Part shown: piece after piece, positions 1 to 8,348 of the stretch
Position numbering within the stretch: the stretch's first letter is position 1
Layout: every line of letters begins with the position of its first letter
Source: JADJLQ01 sp034439915
GTDB lineage: Bacteria > Bacteroidota > Bacteroidia > Chitinophagales > Saprospiraceae
DNA length: 40,732 nt
Reading direction: 5' to 3'
Assembly: GCA_034439915.1 (NCBI GenBank)
Contig: JAWXBI010000120.1
Span: 1 to 40,732 of the forward strand
Made by a program: the position numbers and the translations under genes
The notes under the pieces: model-generated
What the model was told of the DNA's origin: nothing
Seen by the model: the letters and a program-made list of their open reading frames with translations, nothing else
The model's database searches: none

Positions 1-483
1 ATTCCTGACCGTATACGACAGCATATCCTCATCAAACCGATAGCCGTTGTACTGATGGGTATTAATATACTATTATTGATTTATCGACTGAAAGAACCAG
101 CAGAAAAACTGATGCCCTATTATCGTTATTTATATGATCGGGCACCGCCGTCCGGCAATGCTATTTTGGTGTTTTATTATGAACCCAACTCTACCGTTTT
201 CACCAACAGCATCTATGGACCGGGCAACCTTCGTTTGACGTTTTACCGTCCTCCAAAGCTCAAACAGATCCCCATTCGAAACCCTTCGGAAATGGACCAA
301 TTCGATATATCAAAAACACAAAATTTTGTGATCAATGTCTATCCGACACTTCCTCCGTCACGCACAAAAAACCAGGGCCTGGCATTTAAATACTCCGCCT
401 GGTTATTCTCTGATTTGAGAAAATTTCAATTTTTTAAAAAAACAACTTTACCCTGGAAGATTTTTTACCTTCAAAACAAATGA
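1..483 (+). CDS. C-terminal fragment of a membrane protein, possibly a mannosyltransferase-like glycosyltransferase
   Basis: The frame is open from base 1, so the gene begins outside the window; the ATG at 55 is only an internal methionine. The stop is TGA at 481-483. The visible 160 residues begin with a hydrophobic stretch (IAVVLMGINILLLIYRL, roughly residues 14-30 of the fragment) that looks like a last membrane helix. A soluble tail of about 125 residues follows, rich in aromatic residues and proline (for example LRLTFYRPPKL). A last helix followed by a soluble tail of this style resembles multi-span ALG9/PIG-B-like mannosyltransferases of Bacteroidota. That assignment is inference from general character only; no catalytic motif lies in the window. 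It is certain as a coding end and weak as to function. Confidence 0.5.
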   Translation: MPDRIRQHILIKPIAVVLMGINILLLIYRLKEPAEKLMPYYRYLYDRAPPSGNAILVFYYEPNSTVFTNSIYGPGNLRLTFYRPPKLKQIPIRNPSEMDQFDISKTQNFVINVYPTLPPSRTKNQGLAFKYSAWLFSDLRKFQFFKKTTLPWKIFYLQNK

Positions 484-582
484 AGTGTCATTTTAGAAAT
501 TGGGGTCCTGGTCGGAAATGATTTAGTTTATGAAAATGGTGGGACAAACAGATCTCCCGGACCTGAAAATCGGACTAGATTC

Positions 583-761
583 GGGTGTATGACAAATTGC
601 AGGATTAAAGAATTTGAATAAAACGAGACCTGGAAGCCCGCCTGGCCAAGACGGACAGGGTTTTTAGTTGGTTTAATAAGGTTTCAAACCCTGTCCGCCG
701 ACAGGCGGGCTCCCAGGTCTTGTAAAAAAATCCAAAAACCTGCAATTTGTCATACACACCC
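583..761. repeat. Long imperfect palindrome with matching termini (MITE-like or REP-like element)
   Basis: The outer arms at 583-603 and 739-761 are near-perfect reverse complements; the core is gtatgacaaattgcagg. The inner arms at about 626-664 and 686-720 are also reverse complements, with the GC-rich core agcccgcctg. The spacer between the inner arms is about 20 bases of AT-rich sequence. The two 25-45 base stretches between outer and inner arms are more diverged, as expected of an old non-coding mobile repeat. There is no open frame of note inside. The transcript of either strand would fold into one long hairpin. It lies between the gene ending at 483 and metY. The rest of 484-963 shows no gene. 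Confidence 0.75.
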
Positions 762-849
762 TAGATTCCTTAAAACGGCGATGATTTATTTTTTTTCCTA
801 TATTTGAAAAACAATGATAAGGTCCAGCCATTTTTGCCATTTGTATTGT

Positions 850-863
850 ATGCCGCAAGGCAT
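850..863 (+). other. Small hairpin with GCAA tetraloop in the metY upstream region
   Basis: ATGCC at 850-854 and GGCAT at 859-863 pair across a GCAA loop, a GNRA-type tetraloop. It lies about 100 bases before metY. No SAM-riboswitch consensus could be recognised around it. The stretch 870-963 is very AT-rich and probably contains the metY promoter, but no clear TAnnTTTG box was found. Treat this as a structural observation only. Confidence 0.3.
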
Positions 864-963
864 GCATTGATCTATATAACCCATTGTTTTTTACCGATCC
901 TTGCCAAATTTTAATTTTTTTATTTATTCACTAATTTTTATTAATAACTTTTAATTTTTTTCT

Positions 964-2271
964 ATGTCCAGTTACAGATTTGAAACGCTTCAGTTACACG
1001 CCGGTCAACAGATCGATCCGACCACCAAATCCCGGGCGGTCCCGATCTACCAAACCACTTCTTATGGTTTTGACAATTCCGACCATGCAGCCAATTTATT
1101 CGGTCTTCGCCAGTTCGGAAATATCTACACCCGCATTATGAATCCCACGACGGATGTTTTTGAACAAAGAATGGCAGCCCTGGAAGGCGGTGTAGCCGCA
1201 CTTGCGACAGGTTCAGGTCAGGCAGCCCAGTTTATTGCATTAAATAACATCCTGCAGGCCGGTGACAATTTTGTGTCCACTAGTTATTTATATGGAGGCA
1301 CCTATAACCAATTTAAAGTGGCCTTTAAGCGCCTCGGAATAGACGTACGTTTTGCAGAAGGAGACAATGCAGCCAGTTTTGAAAAACACATCGATGGGAA
1401 TACCAAGGCCATTTACCTGGAGACCATTGGCAACCCTAAATTAAATATTCCGGACTTTGAAGCATTTGTCGCCCTGAGTAAAAAATATGATTTACCCATT
1501 GTAGTGGATAACACCTTTGGCGCCGGTGGATATCTTTTTCAACCTTTAAAACACGGTGCCCATATTGTCGTCAATTCAGCTACCAAATGGATCGGCGGGC
1601 ATGGAACCAGCATTGGCGGGATCATCATCGATGGCGGTAACTACAATTGGGGCAATGGTAAATTCCCTCAATTTACAGAACCCAGTGAGGGTTACCACGG
1701 CCTGAAATTCTGGGATGTATTCGGAGAAGGCAATCCCCTGGGTATGCCTAATGTAGCGTTCAGCATTCGTGCCCGGGTGGAAGGTCTGCGCGATTTCGGC
1801 CCTTCCCTCAGCCCATTCAATTCCTTCCTTTTCCTTCAAGGCCTGGAAACCCTGAGCTTAAGGGTACAGCGCCATGTAGACAATGCCATGGCCCTGGCCA
1901 CCTGGCTGGAAGGCCATGATAAAGTGGACTTTGTTTGGTATCCCGGACTCCCATCCAGCCCCTATCATACTTTGGCAAAAAAATACCTGACCAATGGATT
2001 CGGAGGTATACTGCAATTCGGTATAAAAGGTGGAATAGAAAACGGAAAAAAATTCATTGATTCCCTCAAATTGATAAGCCATCTGGCCAATGTGGGTGAT
2101 GCTAAATCCCTGGCTATACATCCGGCTTCGACAACACATCAACAATTGAGCGAGACTGAACAGCAGGCCTCCGGCGTATTGCCCAATCTGGTGCGGATCA
2201 GTGCAGGTCTGGAGCATATCGAAGACATCAAAGCTGACATTCAGCAGGCCTTTGACCAGGTATTTGGATGA
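964..2271 (+). CDS. metY: O-acetylhomoserine sulfhydrylase / aminocarboxypropyltransferase (MetY)
   Basis: This cytoplasmic PLP enzyme makes homocysteine from O-acetylhomoserine and sulfide, the direct sulfhydrylation route to methionine; some members also show cysteine synthase activity. The protein is 435 residues, the usual length for MetY and longer than MetZ or MetB (about 380-400). It opens with the family pattern FETLQLHAGQ. The PLP-binding lysine is Lys208 in SATKWIGGHG. Other Cys/Met-metabolism PLP family landmarks are YTRIMNPTT, LATGSGQAAQ, VDNTFG near residue 180, and a C-terminal part with HPASTTHQQL and VRISAGLEH. The ATG at 964 follows a long T/A-rich leader with no clear Shine-Dalgarno, normal in Bacteroidota. 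It is monocistronic: a strong terminator follows and the next gene is convergent. A close PLP paralogue is possible but unlikely. Confidence 0.95.
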   Translation: MSSYRFETLQLHAGQQIDPTTKSRAVPIYQTTSYGFDNSDHAANLFGLRQFGNIYTRIMNPTTDVFEQRMAALEGGVAALATGSGQAAQFIALNNILQAGDNFVSTSYLYGGTYNQFKVAFKRLGIDVRFAEGDNAASFEKHIDGNTKAIYLETIGNPKLNIPDFEAFVALSKKYDLPIVVDNTFGAGGYLFQPLKHGAHIVVNSATKWIGGHGTSIGGIIIDGGNYNWGNGKFPQFTEPSEGYHGLKFWDVFGEGNPLGMPNVAFSIRARVEGLRDFGPSLSPFNSFLFLQGLETLSLRVQRHVDNAMALATWLEGHDKVDFVWYPGLPSSPYHTLAKKYLTNGFGGILQFGIKGGIENGKKFIDSLKLISHLANVGDAKSLAIHPASTTHQQLSETEQQASGVLPNLVRISAGLEHIEDIKADIQQAFDQVFG

Positions 2272-2352
2272 GTTGAGAAGCGGTGAAGTTTGGATGTCAG
2301 GCCCTTGTGAAGGCCTTGCAATATTGTTTTTTATAGATTATTGTATATAAAG

Positions 2353-2382
2353 AGAGCCGGAGCATTGCCCCGGCTCTTTAAT
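2353..2382 (+). terminator. Rho-independent terminator of metY
   Basis: AGAGCCGG (2353-2360) pairs perfectly with CCGGCTCT (2370-2377) across a 9-base loop and is followed by TTTAATT. It sits about 80 bases after the metY stop. The remaining sequence to the convergent gene end at 2573 holds no recognisable gene. Confidence 0.85.
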
Positions 2383-2572
2383 TACCCTTACTCTGTTATA
2401 GAAACTATCTCATTTTTCCTATCCGTAGAGCCAAACTGCAAGTAGGGTTTTGATTATTTCTAAACCCATTGTATTGAAAGAGTACGGCAATCGGGATAAG
2501 CATTATAGATCAGTTGGAATATATCATTTACCGGATTTGTGCTCTTTGGCAAATAGAATGGAATACACCATC

Positions 2573-4448
2573 TTATTTCAGAATTAATTTCAGGGCTACA
2601 GCTTTTGAATTCCAATAAACATTCATATAATAAAACCCGGCTGGCCGGTTTGAAATATCAAATTTTAAAAGATAGCCGTCGTCTTCATATATTTTCTGTC
2701 CCTGGGCATTGTATATTTCAATCGATTCTGGTGGATTCAAATTACCATAAAGCTTCAACTGGAAGTAGCCGTCTGAAGGATTTGGATATACTACAAGCGC
2801 AGGGAGATGATTACCGCAATTTTTAACTGATATGGTTTTGCTGTATTCAACATGTCCATTAAAGTCGGTTTGTTTTAGCCTGTAAAATGAAATCTCGCTG
2901 CTGGGTCGAAGATCAGTGAGGGTATAATGATGCAGGTCGAAGGTAGTACCGTTCCCTCCAACCGTTCCCACCTGTTCCCAATTCCGGTCAACTCCACTTC
3001 TTTCAACACTGAAAAAATCATTATTGATTTCACTGATGGTCATCCAGGACAACACGACCTGTTGTCTTTTGCAAAGTCCTGAAAACGAATATAAACGGAT
3101 GGGGAATGAGGCTACAGATCCTGGTATATTTATGACGTCTTCGTAAACCGATGCTGCTCCAAGCGTAGACCACATGTTTCCCTCCAGGTTTCCTCCTACT
3201 CCCATAGAAATGGCCCCGTTGTTTGCTATCATGCGCCCTTTCATAATAGTTGTGGCAGCCATGGATATGGCACCTTCAGATATCCAGAATATATTACTTG
3301 CAGATGCACCATTAATCAAGGTTACTGTGGCACCTGCACCCGTGGTCAGTGCTCCTCCAAACTTAAAAATAAATACGGCATTCGGATTCCCCTGACCATC
3401 CAAAACCAGGTTTCCATCTACGGATCCCGCTGCAGCAATAGAATAAACTCCTGGCGTTAATGTTTCCCCGAGGCCAAAAACGGCTGCATGTTCTGTGGAA
3501 GTTGGAGGGGTAAAGTATAGTTGAACATAAGCAGCGTCCAGATCAATGGTAGCTTGCGCAGTAGCCGCATTATCGATTTCAAAACTTCCGTTAACTACAC
3601 TGGGTGGATCGAAACCTGTGATTGCGCCCACTTCTGTTCCGATATCTCCCGTAATATTTGAGGTGGATGTATTGTCAATTGCTCCTCCCGAAGTAAAGAT
3701 TGCAAAATTCGCTACGGTACCGAGGTTAGGGGTTTCACCCGGATTTAGAAAGGGGAATGGGGTGAGGGATATCCTGGAAGCATAGATACTGGCTTCCCCA
3801 ATGGTGGATAACATCCTGCCGACTAAGTTCCCACCTGCCCCCAATGAAATGGCCCCATTGTTCGCGATCAAAGTGCCTTTCATTGCAGTTGATGCAGCCA
3901 TGGAGATGGCCCCTTCTGCTATCCAATACACATTGGTTGCCTGGGCACCATTGATCAAGGTAACCGAAGAACCAGCCCCGGTAGTAAAAGCCCCGCCGAA
4001 CTTAAAAATAAATATAGCGTTAGGATTTCCCTGGGCATTGAGTATAAGGTTTCCGGCCAATGAGCCCGCCGCAGCGATTGAATATACCCCGGCAAGGAGC
4101 GTTTCTCCTCCTCCAAATACCGCATCATGATCAGTGGAGGTTGAAGCAAGTATTGAAAAGTTGCTGGTAGGCGACTTGCAGATCAATCTTAGCTTGCATT
4201 GTGGCCGCATTGGAGGATTCAATATTGCCATAGACCACCGTTGGCGGACCAAACCCTGTGATGGCGCCGACATCTGTACCGATATCCCCATTGACGTGTG
4301 AAATACCGGTATTAACCAAGGCTCCCTCCGATGTGAATAAAACAAAGTTGGCTATCGATCCCAATTCCGGAGATTGGGCACCAGTAGTACTCATGCCTGT
4401 AAATATTGTAAGGAGGATTATAACAAATATTTCAAATCGTGCCTTCAT
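2573..4448 (-). pseudogene. Two-domain DUF3494 (ice-binding-like) secreted protein with T9SS sorting domain, interrupted by a frameshift
   Basis: The gene starts at ATG 4448 with a signal peptide (MKARFEIFVIILLTIF...TTGAQ) and enters a DUF3494 domain. Near 4148-4149 the frame shifts: the first frame runs off to a stop at 4131, while the rest continues in another frame to 2573. Removing one base at 4148 restores an unbroken 624-residue protein. The repaired stretch AYQQLFNTASTSTDH then aligns residue for residue with AYVQLYFTPPTSTEH in the second domain. Repaired layout: signal peptide 1-24, DUF3494 domain 1 about 28-205, domain 2 about 215-410, a linker, and a T9SS C-terminal domain starting LVVYPNPSDGYFQLKLYG and ending ALKLILK. 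DUF3494 includes known ice-binding beta-solenoids and many adhesins of unknown ligand. The break may be a real mutation, phase variation or a sequencing error. The long frame from 4345 has a spurious N-terminus. Confidence 0.85.
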
Positions 4449-4548
4449 TTTTATTGAATTTTAATTTGATAGAAAGAGAATAAAATAAGATGACCCTCCA
4501 CCAGGGTGGTTTGATTATCAAAAAGCCTATAACCTTGGTTTCCTTTTA

Positions 4549-4564
4549 ATGGCCATTTGGCCAT
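4549..4564. repeat. Perfect short inverted repeat upstream of the DUF3494 gene
   Basis: ATGGCC (4549-4554) and GGCCAT (4559-4564) pair across ATTT. It lies about 100 bases upstream of the DUF3494 start, so it could be an operator or a small hairpin, but no function can be assigned. The remainder of 4449-4787 shows no convincing gene; short open frames there have no family character. Confidence 0.4.
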
Positions 4565-4787
4565 GACGTAATCAGGTCCAACTTATTTATTCTGGTATCG
4601 GGGCAATTTAAAATATGCTCTCTCCCAAATGCGATCAGGAAAGTTTGCAATAATCTAATGGTTTCGTAACATGCCTGAGCAGTTATCGCGTAATTGGTAT
4701 CTCTTACCTGTAAAGTTCGATCCAAAGTATGTTCATTTCTGTTACAAAAATCTATAAAAAATTTACATAAGTCCCACTTCATCATTC

Positions 4788-4912
4788 GATCCGATGCGTC
4801 GGATTATTCGATCAGATGCGTCGGATCATTCGATCAGATGCGTCGGATCATTCAATTTTATTCGATTTTATTCGATCCGATGCGTCGGATTATTTGATCC
4901 GATGCGTCGGAT
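4788..4912. repeat. Array of five palindromic 17-bp units on a 22-bp period
   Basis: The unit is gatcMgatgcgtcggat (M is A or C), found at 4788-4804, 4810-4826, 4832-4848, 4874-4890 and 4896-4912. The C version contains the perfect inverted repeat ATCCGA-TGCG-TCGGAT. Start-to-start distances are 22, 22, 42 and 22 bases. The 42-base gap holds AT-rich, partly unit-like sequence (ttcaattttattcgatttta). The array lies between the 5' end of the DUF3494 gene and the stop of nqrF, whose stop codon is only 14 bases away. On the nqr transcript each unit would form a 6-bp stem with a 4-base loop. It is not CRISPR: the units are palindromic and the spacers are only 5 bases. Confidence 0.85.
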
Positions 4913-4926
4913 CATTCGATTCCGGC

Positions 4927-6249
4927 TTATCCTCCGAAATCGTCGAAAGCTATATTTTCCTTAGGTACACCCATGTCATCCAATAACTTAATGACGGCAG
5001 CATTCATCATGGGCGGACCACAGAAATAATATTCAATTTCTTCCGGTTCGGGGTGGGTTTTGAGGTAATTATCATACAACACTTTGTGTATAAATCCGAC
5101 AAATCCGTCCCCTTCACGGTCATCCATGTCTTTGCTGATTTTCCAGTTGTCTTCTGGCATAGGTTCAGACAAGGCGATATAATATCTGAAATTGGGAAAT
5201 TCCTTCTCGATAGCACGGAATTCCTCAGTATAAAATAGTTCGCGTTTCGAGCGGCCTCCATACCAATAGGTCACTTTGCGATCCGTGGTTTTCAGGGTCT
5301 GAAACAAATGGAACAGATGGGACCGAAGAGGAGCCATACCAGCTCCCCCGCCTACATATATCATTTCTTTTTTTGTGGGTTTAATAAAAAACTCACCATA
5401 GGGTCCACTGACCATTACCTTATCCCCGGGTTTGAGTGCAAACGTGTAACTCGAACATATACCAGGATTGACATCCATCCATCCGTTGGTCTTTTTATCC
5501 CAGGGTGGAGTCGCTATACGGATATTGAGTTTGACGATATTACCTTCTGCTGGGTGATTGGCCATAGAGTATGCCCGGAAGATTTCTTCTTTATTCACCA
5601 TCTTAAGCGGCCACAAATTGAATTTGTCCCAGTCGAGTTTAAATTTATCCGGACCGATCGGGTCATCTGGGTTGGGTTTAATATCAAAATTTTTATATTC
5701 CACTTCTGTCGCAGGTACATCAATTTGAATATAACCACCAGATTGAAATTCCAGGTTCTCACCTTCAGGCAATTTGACTACAAATTCTTTTATAAAAGTG
5801 GCCACATTGTAATTGCTGACCACTTCACATTCCCATTTTTTGATGCCAAAAACTTCTGCAGGTACACGGATGTGCATATCCTGTCTGACTTTCACCTGGC
5901 AGGCCAGTCTTTTATGATCGGCAGCTTCTTTACGTGATAAGTGATTGAGTTCAGTCGGCAATACATCTCCTCCTCCGCTATCTACATGACACTCGCACAT
6001 GGCACAGGTACCTCCACCTCCGCAGGCGGATGGAAGAAATATCTTTTCACCGGCCAGGGTACTTAACAGACTACTGCCGGGTTTGACTTTTAAAGGATTG
6101 GCTTCTTCCCCATTGATGATAATAATGACATCGCCCTGGGCGACCAGTTTTTTCTGTGCATATATTAATCCGAATGCCATGACCAGCAAAAGGACAGAAA
6201 ACGCAATGATTGCCCAGAAGACAAACATCAAATCGATCAAAAACACCAT
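4927..6249 (-). CDS. nqrF: Na+-translocating NADH:quinone reductase subunit F (NADH-oxidising flavo-iron-sulfur subunit)
   Basis: NqrF takes electrons from NADH on the cytoplasmic side and passes them through FAD and a [2Fe-2S] centre into the sodium pump. The 440 residues show an N-terminal membrane helix (about 3-30), then a ferredoxin-type domain with Cys76, Cys82, Cys85 and Cys117 (SACGGGGTCAMCECHV and RLACQVKV). The FAD-binding motif RAYSMANHP follows, then the NAD-binding stretch GGGAGMAPLRSH and a C-terminal YYFCGPPMMN. Length and order match the family (about 400-440). It is the last gene of the nqr operon, 20 bases after nqrE. The palindrome array follows directly. Confidence 0.97.
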   Translation of the reverse strand: MVFLIDLMFVFWAIIAFSVLLLVMAFGLIYAQKKLVAQGDVIIIINGEEANPLKVKPGSSLLSTLAGEKIFLPSACGGGGTCAMCECHVDSGGGDVLPTELNHLSRKEAADHKRLACQVKVRQDMHIRVPAEVFGIKKWECEVVSNYNVATFIKEFVVKLPEGENLEFQSGGYIQIDVPATEVEYKNFDIKPNPDDPIGPDKFKLDWDKFNLWPLKMVNKEEIFRAYSMANHPAEGNIVKLNIRIATPPWDKKTNGWMDVNPGICSSYTFALKPGDKVMVSGPYGEFFIKPTKKEMIYVGGGAGMAPLRSHLFHLFQTLKTTDRKVTYWYGGRSKRELFYTEEFRAIEKEFPNFRYYIALSEPMPEDNWKISKDMDDREGDGFVGFIHKVLYDNYLKTHPEPEEIEYYFCGPPMMNAAVIKLLDDMGVPKENIAFDDFGG

Positions 6250-6269
6250 GATTTGGATTTTGGTAATGA

Positions 6270-6878
6270 TTATTTAGCAAAATAAGTGGCAGGGTTGATA
6301 CCCATCAGGCTCATGAAAGCAATGCCCAGGAAAGCAGTAATGATAAAGGCAATGCCCAGTCCCCTCAATGCAGCCGGCACGTGACTGTATCTCAGTTTTT
6401 CGCGGATAGCCGCCATAAGCACAATGGCCAGGCACCAGCCAATACCGGAACCAATTCCGTACACCATAGATTCAGAAAAATTATACGACCTGGCCACCAT
6501 AAATAACGCTGCACCAAGAATGGCACAGTTCACGGTGATCAATGGAAGGAAAATCCCCAGTGCATTGTATAATGATGGTGAATATTTTTCTACTGCCATC
6601 TCAACGAGTTGCACGGTTGCTGCAATGCTGGCAATAAACAAAATAAACCGGAGAAAGGTAAGGTCCATTTTAAAAATCCCGTTTGGTCCCAGGACCAGTT
6701 CTCCGATAACCCAATTGATAGGAACTGTAATCGTCAAAACAAAAATGACGGCTACCCCGAGACCAATAGCTGTTTTCACACTCTTAGAAACCGCCAAAAA
6801 AGAACACATGCCAAGAAAATAAGCCAATACCATATTTTCGATAAAAGCTGACCGGATAAAGACGTTGAGGAGTTCCAT
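6270..6878 (-). CDS. nqrE: Na+-translocating NADH:quinone reductase subunit E
   Basis: Integral membrane subunit of 202 residues with about six helices, the normal size. Together with NqrD it forms a pseudo-symmetric pair that holds a membrane-embedded [2Fe-2S] cluster. The two cysteines expected from this subunit are present: Cys25 in LGMCSFLAV and Cys118 in LITVNCAIL. The motif GIGSGIGWCLAIVLMAAIRE and the ending NPATYFAK also fit the family. It lies 27 bases after nqrD in the same operon. Confidence 0.96.
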   Translation of the reverse strand: MELLNVFIRSAFIENMVLAYFLGMCSFLAVSKSVKTAIGLGVAVIFVLTITVPINWVIGELVLGPNGIFKMDLTFLRFILFIASIAATVQLVEMAVEKYSPSLYNALGIFLPLITVNCAILGAALFMVARSYNFSESMVYGIGSGIGWCLAIVLMAAIREKLRYSHVPAALRGLGIAFIITAFLGIAFMSLMGINPATYFAK

Positions 6879-6905
6879 GATTCGTTTGAATTGAGTTTAA
6901 ATAAA

Positions 6906-7613
6906 TTAAGAGATGTCTACAAGTTTTGCTTCCCGGCTCCTTTGTATCCAGATAATGGTGCCGATTAAAAACATAGCAGCTGCGGGGAGTACCATTAAGC
7001 CATTGGGTTGGTACCAGCTCAACAGAGCACTTGACTTGGTATTGATCAAAAAATCCGAGGAAGGACCTACGATTTTATACCCCATCAAGGCACCCCGGCC
7101 GAAAAATTCCCGGATTGCAGAAATAGCCACCAGAATCCAGGCATAACCTAATCCATTGCCAATACCATCTAAAAAGGATTTCCAGGGTTTATTGGCCATG
7201 GCATATGCTTCCAACCTTCCCATAACAATACAATTGGTAATGATCAGTCCAATAAAAACGGAAAGCTGTTTCCAGACATCGTATGAAAAAGCTTTTAGAA
7301 AGAGCTCAACAATCGTAACCAGGGCTGCAATTACAACCAATTGAACAATCATCCGGATTTGTTTCGGAATTCCGTTGCGGAGTGAGGAAATAACCAGGTT
7401 AGAAAACCCGGTTACGGCTACTACTGAAATTCCCATAATCAAAGCCGGCTTCACCAAAGTAGTGACCGCCAGCGCAGAACAAACGCCTAAAACCTGAACT
7501 GTAATAGGGTTGTCCATATGGAGCGGATCAGTGATCAGTGAGCGCTCTTTTCTACCCCACCATCCTTCTTTAGGAGCTAAAGGAACTGTGGTTTTGATTG
7601 CAGATTCAGCCAT
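6906..7613 (-). CDS. nqrD: Na+-translocating NADH:quinone reductase subunit D
   Basis: Membrane subunit homologous to NqrE, with six predicted helices. It supplies the other two ligands of the intramembrane [2Fe-2S] centre: Cys45 in VLGVCSALAV and Cys128 in IITNCIVMGR. The protein is 235 residues, somewhat longer than the typical 210, because of a polar N-terminal leader of about 30 residues before the first helix (KEGWWGRKERSLITDPL). The signature GNGLGYAWILVAISAIREFF is clear. The gap from nqrC is 24 bases. Confidence 0.96.
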   Translation of the reverse strand: MAESAIKTTVPLAPKEGWWGRKERSLITDPLHMDNPITVQVLGVCSALAVTTLVKPALIMGISVVAVTGFSNLVISSLRNGIPKQIRMIVQLVVIAALVTIVELFLKAFSYDVWKQLSVFIGLIITNCIVMGRLEAYAMANKPWKSFLDGIGNGLGYAWILVAISAIREFFGRGALMGYKIVGPSSDFLINTKSSALLSWYQPNGLMVLPAAAMFLIGTIIWIQRSREAKLVDIS

Positions 7614-7637
7614 AGTATTGAATTATAATTTTAGTAA

Positions 7638-8348
7638 TTACTTTTTTAAACTTTCAAAATAAGGTAGATAAACTACTATTCCGTTATTAAGCATGTTTGA
7701 TACCCCGGTTGAAGTGATCGTTGCCCCTGAGATGGCATCCACCTGATGTGCCACATCTTTGACACCTCCTTTGATCACCTCTATTGAAACAAAATTTCCA
7801 TCCTTAAGGATTTGTTTCCCCTTAAAAGAATTGGGAAAATTTGCATTGTCCTTGATTTCTGCACCCAATCCGGGCGTTTCGGCCAAATGGCCAAAAGATG
7901 CTCCCACTACTGTATTAAAATCATCACTGAGTGCAATATAACCCCAGATTTTATCCCACAACCCATTTCCCCTGACCGACATCAGGTAGATGTTGCCTTT
8001 TTCTCCTTTGTAAATAAACAAAGGATACCTTCTTTTTTCCGCCGGTTTTTTCTCCTCCACGGCCAGATCTATACTTTCCGCATCCAGACCATTAATTGGG
8101 TTACCACTTGCATCCAAAGCTATTTTGTCCACCTTTTCTTCAAATAGTTTATTGATTTCTTCCAGCTTCATTTTAGATGGGTTTACACCGATCTGGTCCT
8201 GAATGGATCCCAATATATCTTTCTTTTTAAAAAAGGCTTCGTTGGAATCGTGAAGGGGCTTGAGGCCATTAACCACAAAAGCCAGGGCAACCGAGGTGAC
8301 CAGGGCCATCACCACGGTATAGATGAGGATGTATCTGTTGTTAAACAC
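7638..8348 (-). CDS. nqrC: Na+-translocating NADH:quinone reductase subunit C (covalent FMN)
   Basis: NqrC has one N-terminal membrane helix (about residues 8-27) and a periplasmic FMN-binding domain. The flavinylation motif recognised by ApbE is present as DAISGATIT, so Thr210 is the expected site of covalent FMN attachment. The length, 236 residues, is usual. The start is GTG at 8348, which overlaps the end of nqrB by 8 bases and suggests translational coupling. No apbE gene lies in this window, so the flavin transferase must be encoded elsewhere. Confidence 0.96.
   Translation of the reverse strand: MFNNRYILIYTVVMALVTSVALAFVVNGLKPLHDSNEAFFKKKDILGSIQDQIGVNPSKMKLEEINKLFEEKVDKIALDASGNPINGLDAESIDLAVEEKKPAEKRRYPLFIYKGEKGNIYLMSVRGNGLWDKIWGYIALSDDFNTVVGASFGHLAETPGLGAEIKDNANFPNSFKGKQILKDGNFVSIEVIKGGVKDVAHQVDAISGATITSTGVSNMLNNGIVVYLPYFESLKK

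Noticed and set aside
870..963. SAM riboswitch ahead of metY
   Set aside because: No SAM-I or SAM-II core consensus could be found in the leader; only a small GNRA hairpin is visible further upstream.
3174..4130. Long plus-strand open frames opposite the DUF3494 gene
   Set aside because: They mirror the repetitive minus-strand coding sequence, have no family character, and appear twice because the DUF3494 domain is duplicated.
4788..4912. Possible CRISPR array
   Set aside because: Units are 17 bases, internally palindromic, and spacers are 5 bases and nearly identical; no cas gene is present.
5308..5937. 209-residue plus-strand frame opposite nqrF
   Set aside because: It is antisense to the highly conserved nqrF coding region and has no recognisable motif.
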